This document shows, one piece after another, positions 11,671 through 31,177 of a DNA stretch of 60,880 nucleotides. Position 1 is the stretch's first letter; every line of letters starts with the position of its first letter. The position numbers and the translations under genes are program-made. The DNA comes from Chromera velia (Eukaryota > Sar > Chromeraceae): contig JAHBMJ010003001.1 of NCBI GenBank assembly GCA_018398765.1, forward strand, positions 1-60,880, written 5' to 3'. The notes under the pieces were generated by a model. It had not been told where the DNA came from. It saw nothing but the letters and a program-made list of their open reading frames with translations, and ran no database searches.

Positions 11671-14619
11671 ATGGGTTCGTCGATGTCTGGTGGGTCAAAG
11701 CCGTACCCTGCCAACTCGTGTGACCTTCGTTTCTTCTACAACCTCTGGAGGGACGGGACCTCTCGTGAGTCGTCTCTTCCTCCCATTCCTGCGGACGTGG
11801 AGTTCTGCTCTTTCACGTTCGAGAGAGGGGAGTTCTACGAGGGCTTCTTCGACAAGGGCTCCGGACTCGTCAACGGGCCGGGCATCTACCGTTACGCCGA
11901 GGGGGACTACTACATAGGTAAGGAAGGAGGTTTCGGGTTCGAGCCAGGAAGTTTCCTGTCTACAGCGTGCCCCGCCTGAACGGTGTGAATGACAATGTGT
12001 GCAGGTGATTTTCGGCGTGGGAAGCGTCACGGTTGGGGCACGATTGTGACGAAGGAGAATGACCAGTATGAGGGGGGGTTCGAGGACGATGTTCGTTCGG
12101 GTTTTGGGGTGATTAACCAGGGAAGGACTGTTTCGTACATGGGGACTTTCGAGGACAATGTCCGTCATGGGACTGCTGTAAGTATCAGTTACGATGGCGT
12201 CATTACAGTGGAGAGGTGGGCACGGGATGTTCCTGTAAGTAAATCCAGATTTGCCATGATGGTGGCTAGGGAAGAGGAGAAGGCAAGGAGGGAGAGGGAA
12301 GCTGCTGCTGCGAAGTCTCGGGCAGCGTTGGTGTCTCGTTTTGCTGAAGAGAAGCCGGGACTGCGCGTGTCTGTTGCGGAGAGAGGGGGTATGGCGGATA
12401 TCTGGAATCTTTTGCAGGTCAACGTTGCACCAGAAGAGTCTGAACAAATCGGGGGCGAGGGGGCACTGCCATCTCCCCCCGCCTCTCCCTGCACCTTTCC
12501 TGACCCCCACCCACAGCCCAAAAGAGAGAGGGGGCAAGACAAACCTTCGCGTGTTGCTGACGAAGGGACAGCAACAGTAAAGAAGGGAGGGCCAGCAGGT
12601 ACGGTTGAATGGGAGGGAGACGGGAAGTATGGAGGAGAGGCAGCGGGAGTCGACGCTGACGCTTCAGACTCAGTAGGAGAGGGGGGAGAGGCCAAGGTGA
12701 TGGCGGGTCCCGCGGTGTCCCGGGACCCTCTGCCGCATCACCAAGGTACTCAATCAGAGCACAAACCGAGAGAGGAAGACCCCCCCACTCCTGTCCCGTC
12801 TCCGCTTCCAGAAGAGAAAGGAGGAGAGGGGGAAACATCAGAATGGAGGGTCGAACCACCCCTCCCTCCTGCCCGCACCTCCCCCGATCCCCCTGTCCGA
12901 CACCCGCACGAGTGGGATTCGGCCTCGACTTCTTCCTCTTCCTCCAGCAGCAGCAGCAGCAGGCCGCCGAGTCCCGTCCACAATGTGGGTGGGGGAAGGC
13001 GTCAGAGTCGAAAACAGACGAGGAGATGGCGGCGGGACATGACCTATGCGGGACAGGAAGGGGCAGCGGGAAGGGATGGATACGAGAGCTCACGGTACAA
13101 CGGGGGTTGGATAGGCCAACGGGGCCACTCTGGTGCGCATGGCGCGCAAGTGGCTGGTGGGGGTAGTGGTGTACCGGAGCGTGGAGGGGGTGAGAGGGTG
13201 TTAGGGGGGACTTTTGTTGGACGGAGAGAGAGAGAAAGAGGGCGTACGGGTGTCGGTGGGGGGGGTGAAACTAGTTCTCGTGCTTTTCGACTGCACCAGT
13301 CGTTTCTTCGTGGAATGCGGGGGGCATCGAGGGATTCGGACCGTCAGCTGTTGCTGAAATATTCTCACGTTCGCCGGGTCCCATTATGGACCCCACTCGA
13401 AGTTCGTTTGTTCCTGAACAGTTGTGGTGTGGGTCAGGTCGGACATCATTTGTACACGCGGGGTATGACCGGGAAAGAATTTCTTTGCTTGACTAGTGAC
13501 GCGTCTCTAGATCAGTGGGGGGTGCCTGCGACGATGGAGGAGGGTGCGGGTGGTGAGATTGTTGCGTCCCTTTGTTCCTCCGGTGGTTCAGGAAACTTCC
13601 ACGCGGTTCGTCGGTTTCTTCTTCTCATAGTAGTCAACGTTCTCAGGTCACTTGAGAAAGCAGCCTTGCTCTCTCTGGTGTCTGCCCGCACTATCAACGA
13701 GGACCTTGACGTTGTTGATCTCGTGATCAATAGAAACGAGATCACGTTGAAGAAACCATTAGGAGAGGGAGGGTTTGGTTCTGTATGGCAGGCAGAGTGG
13801 AGAGGCCAGCCAGTCGCATGCAAAGTGTTCCAGGCAAAGTCGGGGGACCACGCAGCGAGGGACTTCCACCAAGAGTTGAAGGCCCTTCGAACGATCAACC
13901 ACCCAAACATCTCCAGAATCTTTGGAGCCACCAACGTGCCTGAACTCGCCATCCTCACCGAACTCGTTGACGGCCCCACAGTATTTGATGTCAGTCAGCA
14001 GGCTATCAGCCGGAAGGAAAAGTTTGGTGGCGGGGGCCGTGTTCATAGCAGGTGTCATGCAGTCAACTTCCCTTCCCTCAGTATATCGATCAGTCAACAA
14101 CAAACAAAGTTGTCTGTTTGGGTTCCTAGGTGGTGAGTCAGGAGCGTGTATGTGTTCAGCCTGCTTGTGACTCTGCTCAGGGGCTTCTGAAAGTGCACTA
14201 GCCCTTAATTCTGATCTCTGCCAGCTCAGCCAATGTGCGAGTGAGAGGAATCGGCAACTCAGGAAATCTCGGGGATTTTTTCCTCGGTTGATACCCTCTT
14301 TCTTTCTTTGACCCTCTGCATGCCTCTCCGTGCTACCCTGTGTGCTTGCAGAGTCTGAATTCTGCCAACCCACCCGACGGCCGGATGTGCGTGTACATCG
14401 CCTTGTGTGTTGCTCGAGCGATGGTGTGTGTGCACCGCCACAAGCTGATCCACCTCGATTTGAAGAGCTGCAACGTGCTCCTGAAGAAAAGGGATCCAAA
14501 AGCAAGCAACGCACAGAGAGCAGATGAACCTCAGTATGAGGTCTGTCGGTCTGCATGGCCATTTGTTTGGGCTCTTTTCTCGTTGTGGCCATCTGCTTGT
14601 TTGTATGTTTGGTGTGGTC

Positions 14620-14655
<36 letters not shown>

Positions 14656-15066
14656 GGATATGTGTGAAAAAGAGGAAAATGTGAGAGAGCATGCAGGAAA
14701 AGAGAGTCTTTGAGAGCTAGAGAGGTGTCAGATGATTCATCTGAGGATCACATTTTCGAAGTCGAATTGAGTCGAGGCGTTAAGGTTTCTATCCGTCCTT
14801 TCGTTCGTCCTCTCTTGCTTTCTCCTCTCTGCTGTTTCTATTTGTCTCTCTGTTTTTGGTCTCCAGAGTCTTGTCTCGTGTTGCTTCACTAACCGCTGTG
14901 TCGTCTCAGCTCTTGTCTCTGGTTTGTCTGCTTTTTTTCTTTCTTTCAGGTGAAGCTCTGCGATTTCGGCCTCGCGCGGCGCTGCGGCGAGGGGGAGCAC
15001 CGATGGCCTGGGAATGCCGGAACAATCGGGTGGATGGCCCCGGAAAGTGAGTGGGTGGGTGAGTGC

Positions 15067-15109
<43 letters not shown>

Positions 15110-16360
15110 CCTGCTTCAACCAATCAGTCAGCGCTTCTGTAGAGATGAGAGGACAGTCTGCAGAGAGGAAAGAAGAGAGGAGTGGGAGGGATATTGCTCT
15201 TCTCTTCTTCGATGTGCACAGCGTGCTTCTCTCTTCCTTCCATGTGTCTGTCGTCACGTCTGGAGAGGGGAAACGTGTGCTTTCTTTGTGTATGCCCACG
15301 CTTTTGTGTGCAGTGTTACGGGCTGAGAAAGCGGGACGAGCTGCTGACGTGTACAGCTTTGGCGTTCTCCTCTGGGAACTGTATTCGAGGCGCCTTCCTT
15401 TTGAACGTACGTACGTGGGGCTCGTCTCTCCCTCAGTTAGATTGGCAATCTCTCTCTCTCTCTCTGCCCGTTTCATTACTTTCAATCAACGTAGAGGAGA
15501 GGGGGGAGGGCGTGTGTGCATTCATTCTCTGTTGTTGTTTTTCTTCCGGGGGGAGGGGGGGGGATCTCTGCTGGTCGTACCCCAGCTTGTAGAATTCCAA
15601 GTCAGGTTTTCTGTGTCCTGTTTCTCTTTCATGGTAGTGAGGCACTCTCTTTTTTTGTCGTGCGGGAGGGGAACGGCAGGTCGCAGAAGCCGGTAGTAAT
15701 TGGTTGCCCCAGCTTTTTTGCGCTGCTTTCTTTTTTGCCTTTTTCTTTTATTCCTCTCTACTCCTTGTGCGCCCTCTCTTCCCGTTTCCCTTTCCGTTTC
15801 TGATGCAGAGATGAATGTTGCCGATGTGAAGGCCCTCGTCGGCTACGGCCCTCGGAGACTTCCCCTGCCCCCCCCCTCAGACCCCAGGAGGTACGTGAGT
15901 GCGTGCTCGTCTGTCTTCTTTTTGGCGTGCGTGGCTTTCTCTCTTTGCACGTGCTTCTCTCTCGGGTCCGTGCTGTTCCGCCCGGCGCGGTGAACATTCC
16001 TCACTCTGACTGCCTCTTGCTCATTCTCAATGTCTGTCTCTTACCTGCCTTCGTGCCTGCTTGCCTGCCTGCCTGCCTGCCTGCAGACACGTGGAGTGTC
16101 CGCAAGTGGTGCTGGACGTGATGCGCCGGTGCCTTCGTTCGGAGCCTGAGAGAAGGCCCACGATGGAGGAGGTCGTCAGGGGTCTAGAGCTCCAGTGGCA
16201 CGCGATGACTGTCTCTCCCGTGGTGGAGCTCCTCTTGTTGATGGGCGATGGAGAGGGGGCGAGGGAAGAGGCCGCTCGCATGACCACGGCGCGAAGACTG
16301 CCAGCAGAGGCAGGGCCTTCGAACTGGGGGGGCAGTAAGTGGCGGTGGTTCTTCCCGTGA
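11671..16360 (+). CDS. MORN-SAM-TKL protein kinase, 7 exons
   Basis: Exons: 11671-11917, 12005-13989, 14352-14540, 14950-15046, 15314-15406, 15809-15890, 16087-16360; total 2967 nt, 988 aa. Phases match at every junction. Residues about 40-135 contain MORN motifs (FYEGFFDKGSGLVNGPG; GDFRRGKRHGWG; YEGGFEDDVRSGFG), which usually bind membranes or act as scaffolds. A Pro/Ser/Gly-rich linker follows, with a poly-Ser run. About 540-605 resembles a SAM domain (WTPLEVRLFLNSCGV; MTGKEFLCL). The kinase spans about 661-950: GEGGFGSVW, VACKVF with the ATP-binding Lys, HLDLKSCN catalytic loop, DFG, APE, ADVYSFGVLLWEL. The loop reads HLD, not HRD, so it is a non-RD kinase with the catalytic Asp kept. The start MGSSMSGG has Gly2 and Ser6, so N-myristoylation is possible. 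A GTAAGT at 16335 could be a further donor, changing the C-terminus. Confidence 0.88.
14625..14652. repeat. (GT)n microsatellite in a kinase intron
   Basis: Run of GT dinucleotides in the third kinase intron. A similar (GT)n(GA)n run lies at about 15065-15110, immediately after the donor of exon 4, and a CT run at about 15451-15466. Confidence 0.75.
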
Positions 16361-17134
16361 CGCGAGAGAGGAAAGATGTGAATGAAAAGAGGAAGAGGGG
16401 GCGAGGAAAGCGAGAGGGGAACGGTGCAGGACGCCATGGAAGGAAGAGGTTTGAGGCCGGGAACGGGTTTGGAAAGAGAGGCGGAGAGAGAGGGAAACGC
16501 TGTACGTGTGTTGTGGGTTTGTCTGTCTTCCTCCACTGCTGCCCTCACTAACTCTCCCTTGGTGCTCATGCAGTCGGTCTCTCATTCTCTTCTTTCTTCT
16601 CGCTTCTGTTCCTTGTTTGTTCAAGGAAAAGTGGAATGAATTGTCTGAAGGGAGATCTGCTGAAGGGAAAGATTGCAGCTTTGCCGCACGGGCTGTCGGG
16701 TGTGAAAAGAGAGCCCGCATTTCTTTCAAGTTTGTGAACAGGAAAAGAGACGGCAAGAGGGAGACGGGGGGAGGGGAAATGCAGAGAGACCACTCTGGAT
16801 AAGGAAGGAAGTAGCTCATTTGATGTGATGTGCCGAGACCTTTCTTGTGCTCTCCCTTTCCATTTTTCCCATTCCTTCCGTTCTCGTTCTTGTGCAATTT
16901 CTCCAGATGTGAGGGGACGTGCTTGTTGACTCGTTCCTCCGTCACCTTTTTTTTTTCGTTCGTTGTGCATACCCCATGCATCTTGCCAGAATTAATACAA
17001 AAAGACCCATGCACCCGACTGAGAGGCAAGGACCTCTCGTCAGCTGTCGATGGCAGCGTTTCTTGTTCTGTAATTTTTCTTTGCTTTGAGGGATTTCCGA
17101 GAGACCCGGCGTCTGTGGTTAGTCAGAAACCTGC

Positions 17135-17189
<55 letters not shown>

Positions 17190-17500
17190 GTCTGCTTTGC
17201 GTCTCCGTTTATTCACATGCATGTGTATTTGTCTCTCTGCCGTGTGTGTGTACGAACAACCTTGCAATCAGTGCGTGTTCTTTCTTGTTTGGTTGCTGCC
17301 GTAATTCATGTCTGTCTCTAACTTTCGCGAGATGGCTGCGATGGGTGGAGGGAGGCATGTTGGTCCTTTTGTTGCTGCGCATGTGTATGAAGAATTTAGA
17401 AACAAGCAGAATGAATGATTGCGTGGGGGGGGGAATTTGGAAAAAGGGGAACGGGAGGCCGCAATGGGGACGGGGGCCTTACAAAGCGGTGCGTGGCTTG

Positions 17501-17534
<34 letters not shown>

Positions 17535-18980
17535 TTGCGTGTGTGTGTGTATTTATGCATTCGGTGAGATGTCGAGGCGTCTTCCCGCCTGGAGGAGGGC
17601 CTGATCGAAAGACAGCCCCTCCTTCCTTTTTTGTACCGTCCTGACAGTGTGTGAGCGTCGGTATGTATGTTTGCATGCATGAGAGTATTCATGTGAGTCG
17701 TCTGTCGTTCTCAACGCCAGCGTCCTGTACCGTCTGTCTGTTTGTATGTGTCTGCTGTTTTACATGCGTCCATGAAGGGCCTTTTTTACGTTGATCGTGG
17801 GAGAGAAGGAGGGCTCCGATTCATGACTGGTTGGGCGGGATCGAGAGAAGGAGGGAAGCAAAGAGGAACAGTTGACCGAATTTTCTTTCTTGCTTTCCGA
17901 TGTGTCAGCTGACCGGCAGGAAGGCTGCTCATTTTCAATTCGGTTTTAATCTATTAATATACATTTGATTCCGTCTCCGCACGTCTTGACACCCGAAGGA
18001 TGTCATTCGGTCCCCGCCAGTGCAGTTGAGCAAGTGAGTGAGTGGGTGAGTGAGTCAACAAATAGGTACGCGCAATCGTGTCATTTGAATGCGATATGTT
18101 TCGCATTCGTTTGTACGTCCTTGCGTCTTTCCATTCGTTCCTTCTCAGTTTCGTCGGCTGTCAGGTGGAAGCGCAAGACCCCCGTCAGAGTTGCTTGAGC
18201 GACATATCTCTGCTTTGGTGCCCCTTTTTCTCCTTCTCGCTCTCTCTTTCCCTCTCCCTCTCCCGTTCTCTCTCGGCAGTGCATCTTCTTTCAAGCTGAT
18301 CAGAAAGAACACTGAATGGCTGGGAGGGAGGGGGGAGGACGTGGAAGGACACAGTGAAGTAAATTCAAGGTACCTGGCGAAATCGAGGGGAGGGGTACGA
18401 ACATGAGGACTTCGCGATTCGCGAACATAAGGAAAATTGATGCAGATGACGACTCGCTGCCGAAGGGCCGCAAAGGCTTGAAAAACGCATGTGGGTGCAT
18501 GAGGAGGCAGGCTGGAACATGAACGGTGGATGCATGGGAAAGCAGGAAGAAGGAAATCAATTCGCTAGTCAATTCGCTGGAGCTCGGTCTGTCTGTCCGA
18601 CATCGAATGTTGGTCTATTGTTGGAGTCTGAATCGACGTAACCAATCCGACGATTGCGGATGGGGAAAAAAGCGAAGTTTGTTTGCTTCTCGCACTTGTA
18701 GATCACGTATACTGCAATATACTGCATGTATGTTTATTAATGTTTATAACAAACAAAAACGGTGGTTAGACAAAAAAGCTTGAATGCGCGTTAGAATACA
18801 CGTCTGTGTCACAGACTGTGTACTTATACACAGTTAAGAGTATGTTACGTTGTCTCTAATATTACGTGTATGATCAAAGGTGTTTAATCACGGAATATAT
18901 TTATTCACTAGTTACTCACTTCAAAAGTAATAAAGTAATATAATGAGGAATATATTCAGGAATATATTCTTAAATTAATT
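16361..18980. other. Intergenic region, no recognisable gene
   Basis: Contains TC/TG runs (about 17131-17186), a GT run (about 17505-17532), further TC-rich stretches and many short frames, none with a recognisable domain. GC content falls sharply after about 18700. The first part is probably the 3' untranslated region of the kinase gene. Confidence 0.5.
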
Positions 18981-18982
18981 AA

Positions 18983-19022
18983 GGGGGGGCCCCGGGGTCC
19001 GGGGGGCGGAGCCTCCCGGGCT
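18983..19022. repeat. GC-rich hairpin in an AT-rich stretch
   Basis: A GC block of about 40 bp (GGGGGGGCCCCGGGGTCCGG and following) sits in strongly AT-rich DNA. It can fold: CCGGG...GGC pairs with GCC...CCCGG around a CGGA loop. It is followed by a T run. It could be a mobile hairpin element or a structured terminator; I cannot decide. Confidence 0.55.
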
Positions 19023-19440
19023 GCATTTTTGATTTTTTTTTTTAAACACAGTTTGTGACTATAAAAAATTGGTTTTGAAAAAGCTAAACAGGGGTTATCT
19101 AGCTGTTAGGCACTGTTTATAGGCAGTAGTGTTACTATACTAGACTGTGTTATAGTGTTACTAGAATTTTATAAAATCCTATAATTTATAAACTTATTAA
19201 ACTAGCAAGTAACACATAATATGAATACGTGGTTGAAAGTTCATACACGTTCTCATTGCATGAACATACACACACTACACCAAAACATGCATGCATACTG
19301 CAGCACACATTGCATAGCGAAAAGAGGCCTTACTATATGTACTACGTAAGATGCACTCTTTTTCACTTTCAGTATTCGAACGCGAAACACCAAAACACCA
19401 TAAGGACCTCCCTGAATCTAACTACCACTTGAAACTTCAA
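19023..19440. other. AT-rich intergenic DNA
   Basis: No gene, repeat unit or RNA recognised. Short direct runs such as ACACACT and GCATGCATGC occur near 19260-19295. Confidence 0.4.
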
Positions 19441-19594
19441 GCCGCATTTTTGGATAAGCTTGAAAGTCCGCGCCGCAGGCGCGGATCATTTACGGTGTCT
19501 TGAAAGCTAAAGCCGCATATCTGGACAGTGTCTTGACCATCTACGCTGCAGGCGTGGACGGTCTCTTGAAAAACGATGCCGCAGATAGAGATAG
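19440..19594. repeat. Short array of CTTGA-started units with CCGCA/GCAGG cores
   Basis: CTTGA recurs at 19459, 19499, 19532 and 19565, spacing 40, 33 and 33 bp. Each unit holds a GCCGCA or CTGCAGGCG core. The second unit has a hairpin, CCGCGCCGCAGGCGCGG. The array abuts the outer end of the 3' LTR. Confidence 0.5.
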
Positions 19595-20396
19595 TGAAAA
19601 GTAGAGTCTCACCTCTCTTGAGATTCCTCCAGTGGAATCCTATGGGCCCTCCCGTGTCGATCCTCTAGCCTATCCAGAAGACTCCTCAAACTGCTATACT
19701 CCCGAATTCCTGGCCCTCTCCTATTAGAGGACCACAGCGAATACGTCTCCGTGACGTACTCGTCTAGACCAATACAGATAATCCGAAATAAATATCTGAT
19801 CAGTCTCTTCACCAGACAGAAAATCTATGAACTCCCATAGTCCACAGTACGCTCCTGCTGGTGGCTTCGTGCATTACTCAGAGCACAAGAGAACCACAGA
19901 GAGACATAGGGCACAGTACAGATCCTATACATGAAGTTCTGTCAATCCCTAGGTCGCGTCTCTCATTCAGATGGACGGTAACCGCCGTGCACGTCTGTCT
20001 GACTGTCTGGAAATTAATTCGGGACCGGAATTAATTCTGAAGCCTCCGATGGCATAACCGCACGATCGGCTTATTTAAATCTCATATGAAGCCCCGGAGC
20101 ACACACCACCACGGTGAGTGCCTCGGGTGTATTTCTACCGCCAAAGTGCATGCGGGCCATACCATGGAACTCACAACATGCACTCCTCTGTCGCAGGCGC
20201 CCCGCCACCCCATGTGGACGGGCCGCTGCGTGCGCGTCGCTCCTTTTTCTGGCTCAGGGCGAAAGAACGAATGGAAATGCCGAGACCGGAATTCACCCTC
20301 CGCGAATCCGACGACCAGGAACGGGACCGTCGTTTACTTTCATACACCCCCTCCCGAGCCCCCGAGGAAAGACTATGGAGCACGCAGTACAACACA
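19595..20396 (-). repeat. 3' long terminal repeat
   Basis: Starts TGAAAAGTAGAGTC on the plus strand and ends AACACA, so TG...CA borders in either direction. It matches 34005-34785 closely, with substitutions and small indels up to about 20380. The last 15 bp have no counterpart in the other LTR. The number of differences between the LTRs indicates the insertion is not recent. Confidence 0.85.
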
Positions 20397-20405
20397 CCCC
20401 CCTCT
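20397..20405 (-). promoter_or_regulatory. Polypurine tract of the retrotransposon
   Basis: AGAGGGGGG on the element strand lies directly before the TGTGTTG start of the 3' LTR. This is the expected site for plus-strand DNA priming. Confidence 0.65.
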
Positions 20406-23063
20406 GATGAGGGGGAATCAGGAAGCATGAGAAAAGACCGTTCTTTAATCACCCGGCTCCCCAATTTTTCCTTTTCCTCTTTTCCTGTTGCACAATCACA
20501 AAAGAATTACTCATGTATCGTTGACCTCTTCTCTCCTCATTCCTTTTTCTCATGCTCTCACGCGCCGTCCTCTCCAGACGTCATTTATTATCCTTTAACA
20601 AGTGAGAGCACACCGGGCTCACACGTGTGCAGGGCATACAGGGAAATGGATACCAGCCAACCTGGCTGGAAGAATGGGATAAATACGAAACCACACTAGG
20701 AAAAGCGGAAGGAACAACACAGAAGAACACAGGCCCCCAGCCCATGCCTACTTATGCTAACGAACGCATGGGACACACAGCCCATCTGCCTTCAGATGTA
20801 GCCCCGCCCCACACGCAGAAAACCGAAGACATCTAGCATGCAGGAGCCCGCACTACCTGCCATGCTTCCTGCTCCGGACGGACCCTGCTCTGAACGTTCG
20901 AAAGAAATAAAAGAAAGAAAGGCAAACAAAACACAAGCAGTCCTCATACAACCAAAATGCAGTTCTTTGGAAACCAAGAGCCTTTGACAGCCTCAGCATG
21001 CCCTGCCCCCTGGCAAGGAAACCCAATCTCCCAGACCAGGCCTGTCAAAAGCAAATTCCTTACCACTTTCTCCCCAGATTCTTCTTTTCCTTCTTTCACG
21101 TACTCAGATCCACGGTATGTGTGGATGGCCACCGACCACCACACAAGGAAGGGAAAATGTTCTGCATACCATGCCCACCCTACTCTAGTTCGGGTCGGCA
21201 ATGGGTTAGGACCCCTAATGAAAACCGGCAGCTCAAGGAAAACACGACTGCGAAAGGTCTCTGCCTCCATAGACAGGTCGGGAAGGCCTCTCCCTCCCAG
21301 CTCCTTTCCATCTGGGAAAACGAATTAAATAAGGGAAAACCCAAAGACGCCCACACCCGTCTAGCATACACCGTATATGCACGCCCCCATAACACGACGA
21401 GCTTCCCCGGGCCGTGCAGAAATCCAAACAAAAAAGAAAGAGGGAGAGAAAACAGATATACAAAACTGAACTGCACTTCAAGGAAGATGCCCCCGAGGCA
21501 CCCCCGACCCCTTCACGCATGCCTTGCGGAAACAATTAAAATTTACAGGAGAGCCACCACGCACTCCCCTGACCTTCTGGGGAAAGGATTTCATAAATAC
21601 ATACCTATAAAACCGATCATACCCGGGCTTACACTCACCCCTAACCTGACCTCCCAAAGCGGAGTACAGGCTTCAAGCAGGATGAGAGGCCAGCAGAGGA
21701 AAGAAACGCCCACAATACACCTGAGCTCTCATTCTCACCCAAAATGCCCCCTGCACTTGGATTAGGTCTCTCTTGCATGGTAGCTACACATCCGACCGGG
21801 ACAGTTCATCATGAACGCAGGGCGCCCTTATGATCCTGCTAAAGCGCTGTGCATAGAGAGAGGAGACAAAGAGACGAAAAGTATCAGTGTGCGCACAGCG
21901 GTCTTTCCCCCTGCCTAGGCTGCTACCTACCAGACGTGATGCTCCCTATGAGCACCCTCCCCCCTTTCTGTCTACATTCTCCCGTGGATTCACTCGGGGG
22001 TGATGCAAAGCCCTGCAGGGAGTGAGACGAAAGTACAGATCAAAGCGTCGGTCAGGCAGCATGCCAACTCCATCACCGCAACGGAGCGCAGACAGGCAAC
22101 CAGATCATGAATGGACGCGAACAAAAATCCTTCACGCTCCCCATGCCAGCTGACAGCATTCTTTCAGGCTGCCTAACTGTTCTGGCTAGGCCCATTCTGC
22201 TCAAAACGGAGAAAGGAAAGCGCACAGGGATCGGACTGTTTGAGTGCTTCGGGCACTCACCTTCGCCGCGTAAACAGCCCGTCTGTTTCCTGCGCATGGA
22301 TTTCTTATGCAGACAGGCACCAAACACGGAGTGCAGGACAACGGATGCGAATAGACAGGGTAATGCCTCCTCATGAACGTTGGATCCACCCGCCCATACA
22401 CCCCACGTAATTGACCGTAGTCTACGATCGTTTGTTCCACCCAAACTGCTCCAAACAAAATTTAATGCTCGGTTTAAATGAATTTTGGGCCCGCCTATTG
22501 CTTGGCCTCATGCATTGACCGAGCATTGGATGCTTTGCCCATGACGCAGAGGCACATACGTCAACTATACCAGAGCGTGGAAAACAAACAAACACATACA
22601 AACACAAACAGGACGAGACAGAACAGGACAACTACCAAACACGCATGGCTGCGGAGGTGTACGGAAGGGTGCAGCGGTAGAGGACCTGCTCCTCTGGCTT
22701 TCTTGCTTTCCTGCCTAACTCTTCTTGCTCTCCTGCCTGGCTGAGCCCACGCCCACTCAGCAGGAGACCCCTTGTCTCCTGCCCCTCTTTCTTGTCACCG
22801 CCCCATCTAGTCGCCTATCTGGGAGAACAGATTAACGAGAGAGAGAAACGGATAAAAGGGACGAACAGTACCTCCGGCCTATCTAACTCCTTTTATGCCT
22901 AAACCCAAACCCCAGTCGTCCCCACCCTGAGCAAAACTGAACCCTATACACGCCTACCTGCAAAGGGACGACAGAAGGGGAAGAGCAGACGACAGAAACA
23001 GGACACAAAAGAGAAAGAATAGGCCCCGCACCCCTCCCCTCCAGAAGTTCCACGCCGCCGGAT
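20406..23063 (-). other. Long 3' non-coding interior of the retrotransposon
   Basis: About 2.65 kb between the end of the RNase H region and the polypurine tract. Frames here are short and unrecognised on both strands. Copia elements normally have little sequence at this place, so this is an added segment. It might be captured host DNA, an extra decayed gene or regulatory sequence; nothing in it lets me choose. Confidence 0.5.

Positions 23064-31177
<8,114 letters not shown>

Noticed and set aside
19440-19594. CRISPR array
   Set aside because: Units are few, imperfect and without true spacers, and the genome is eukaryotic.
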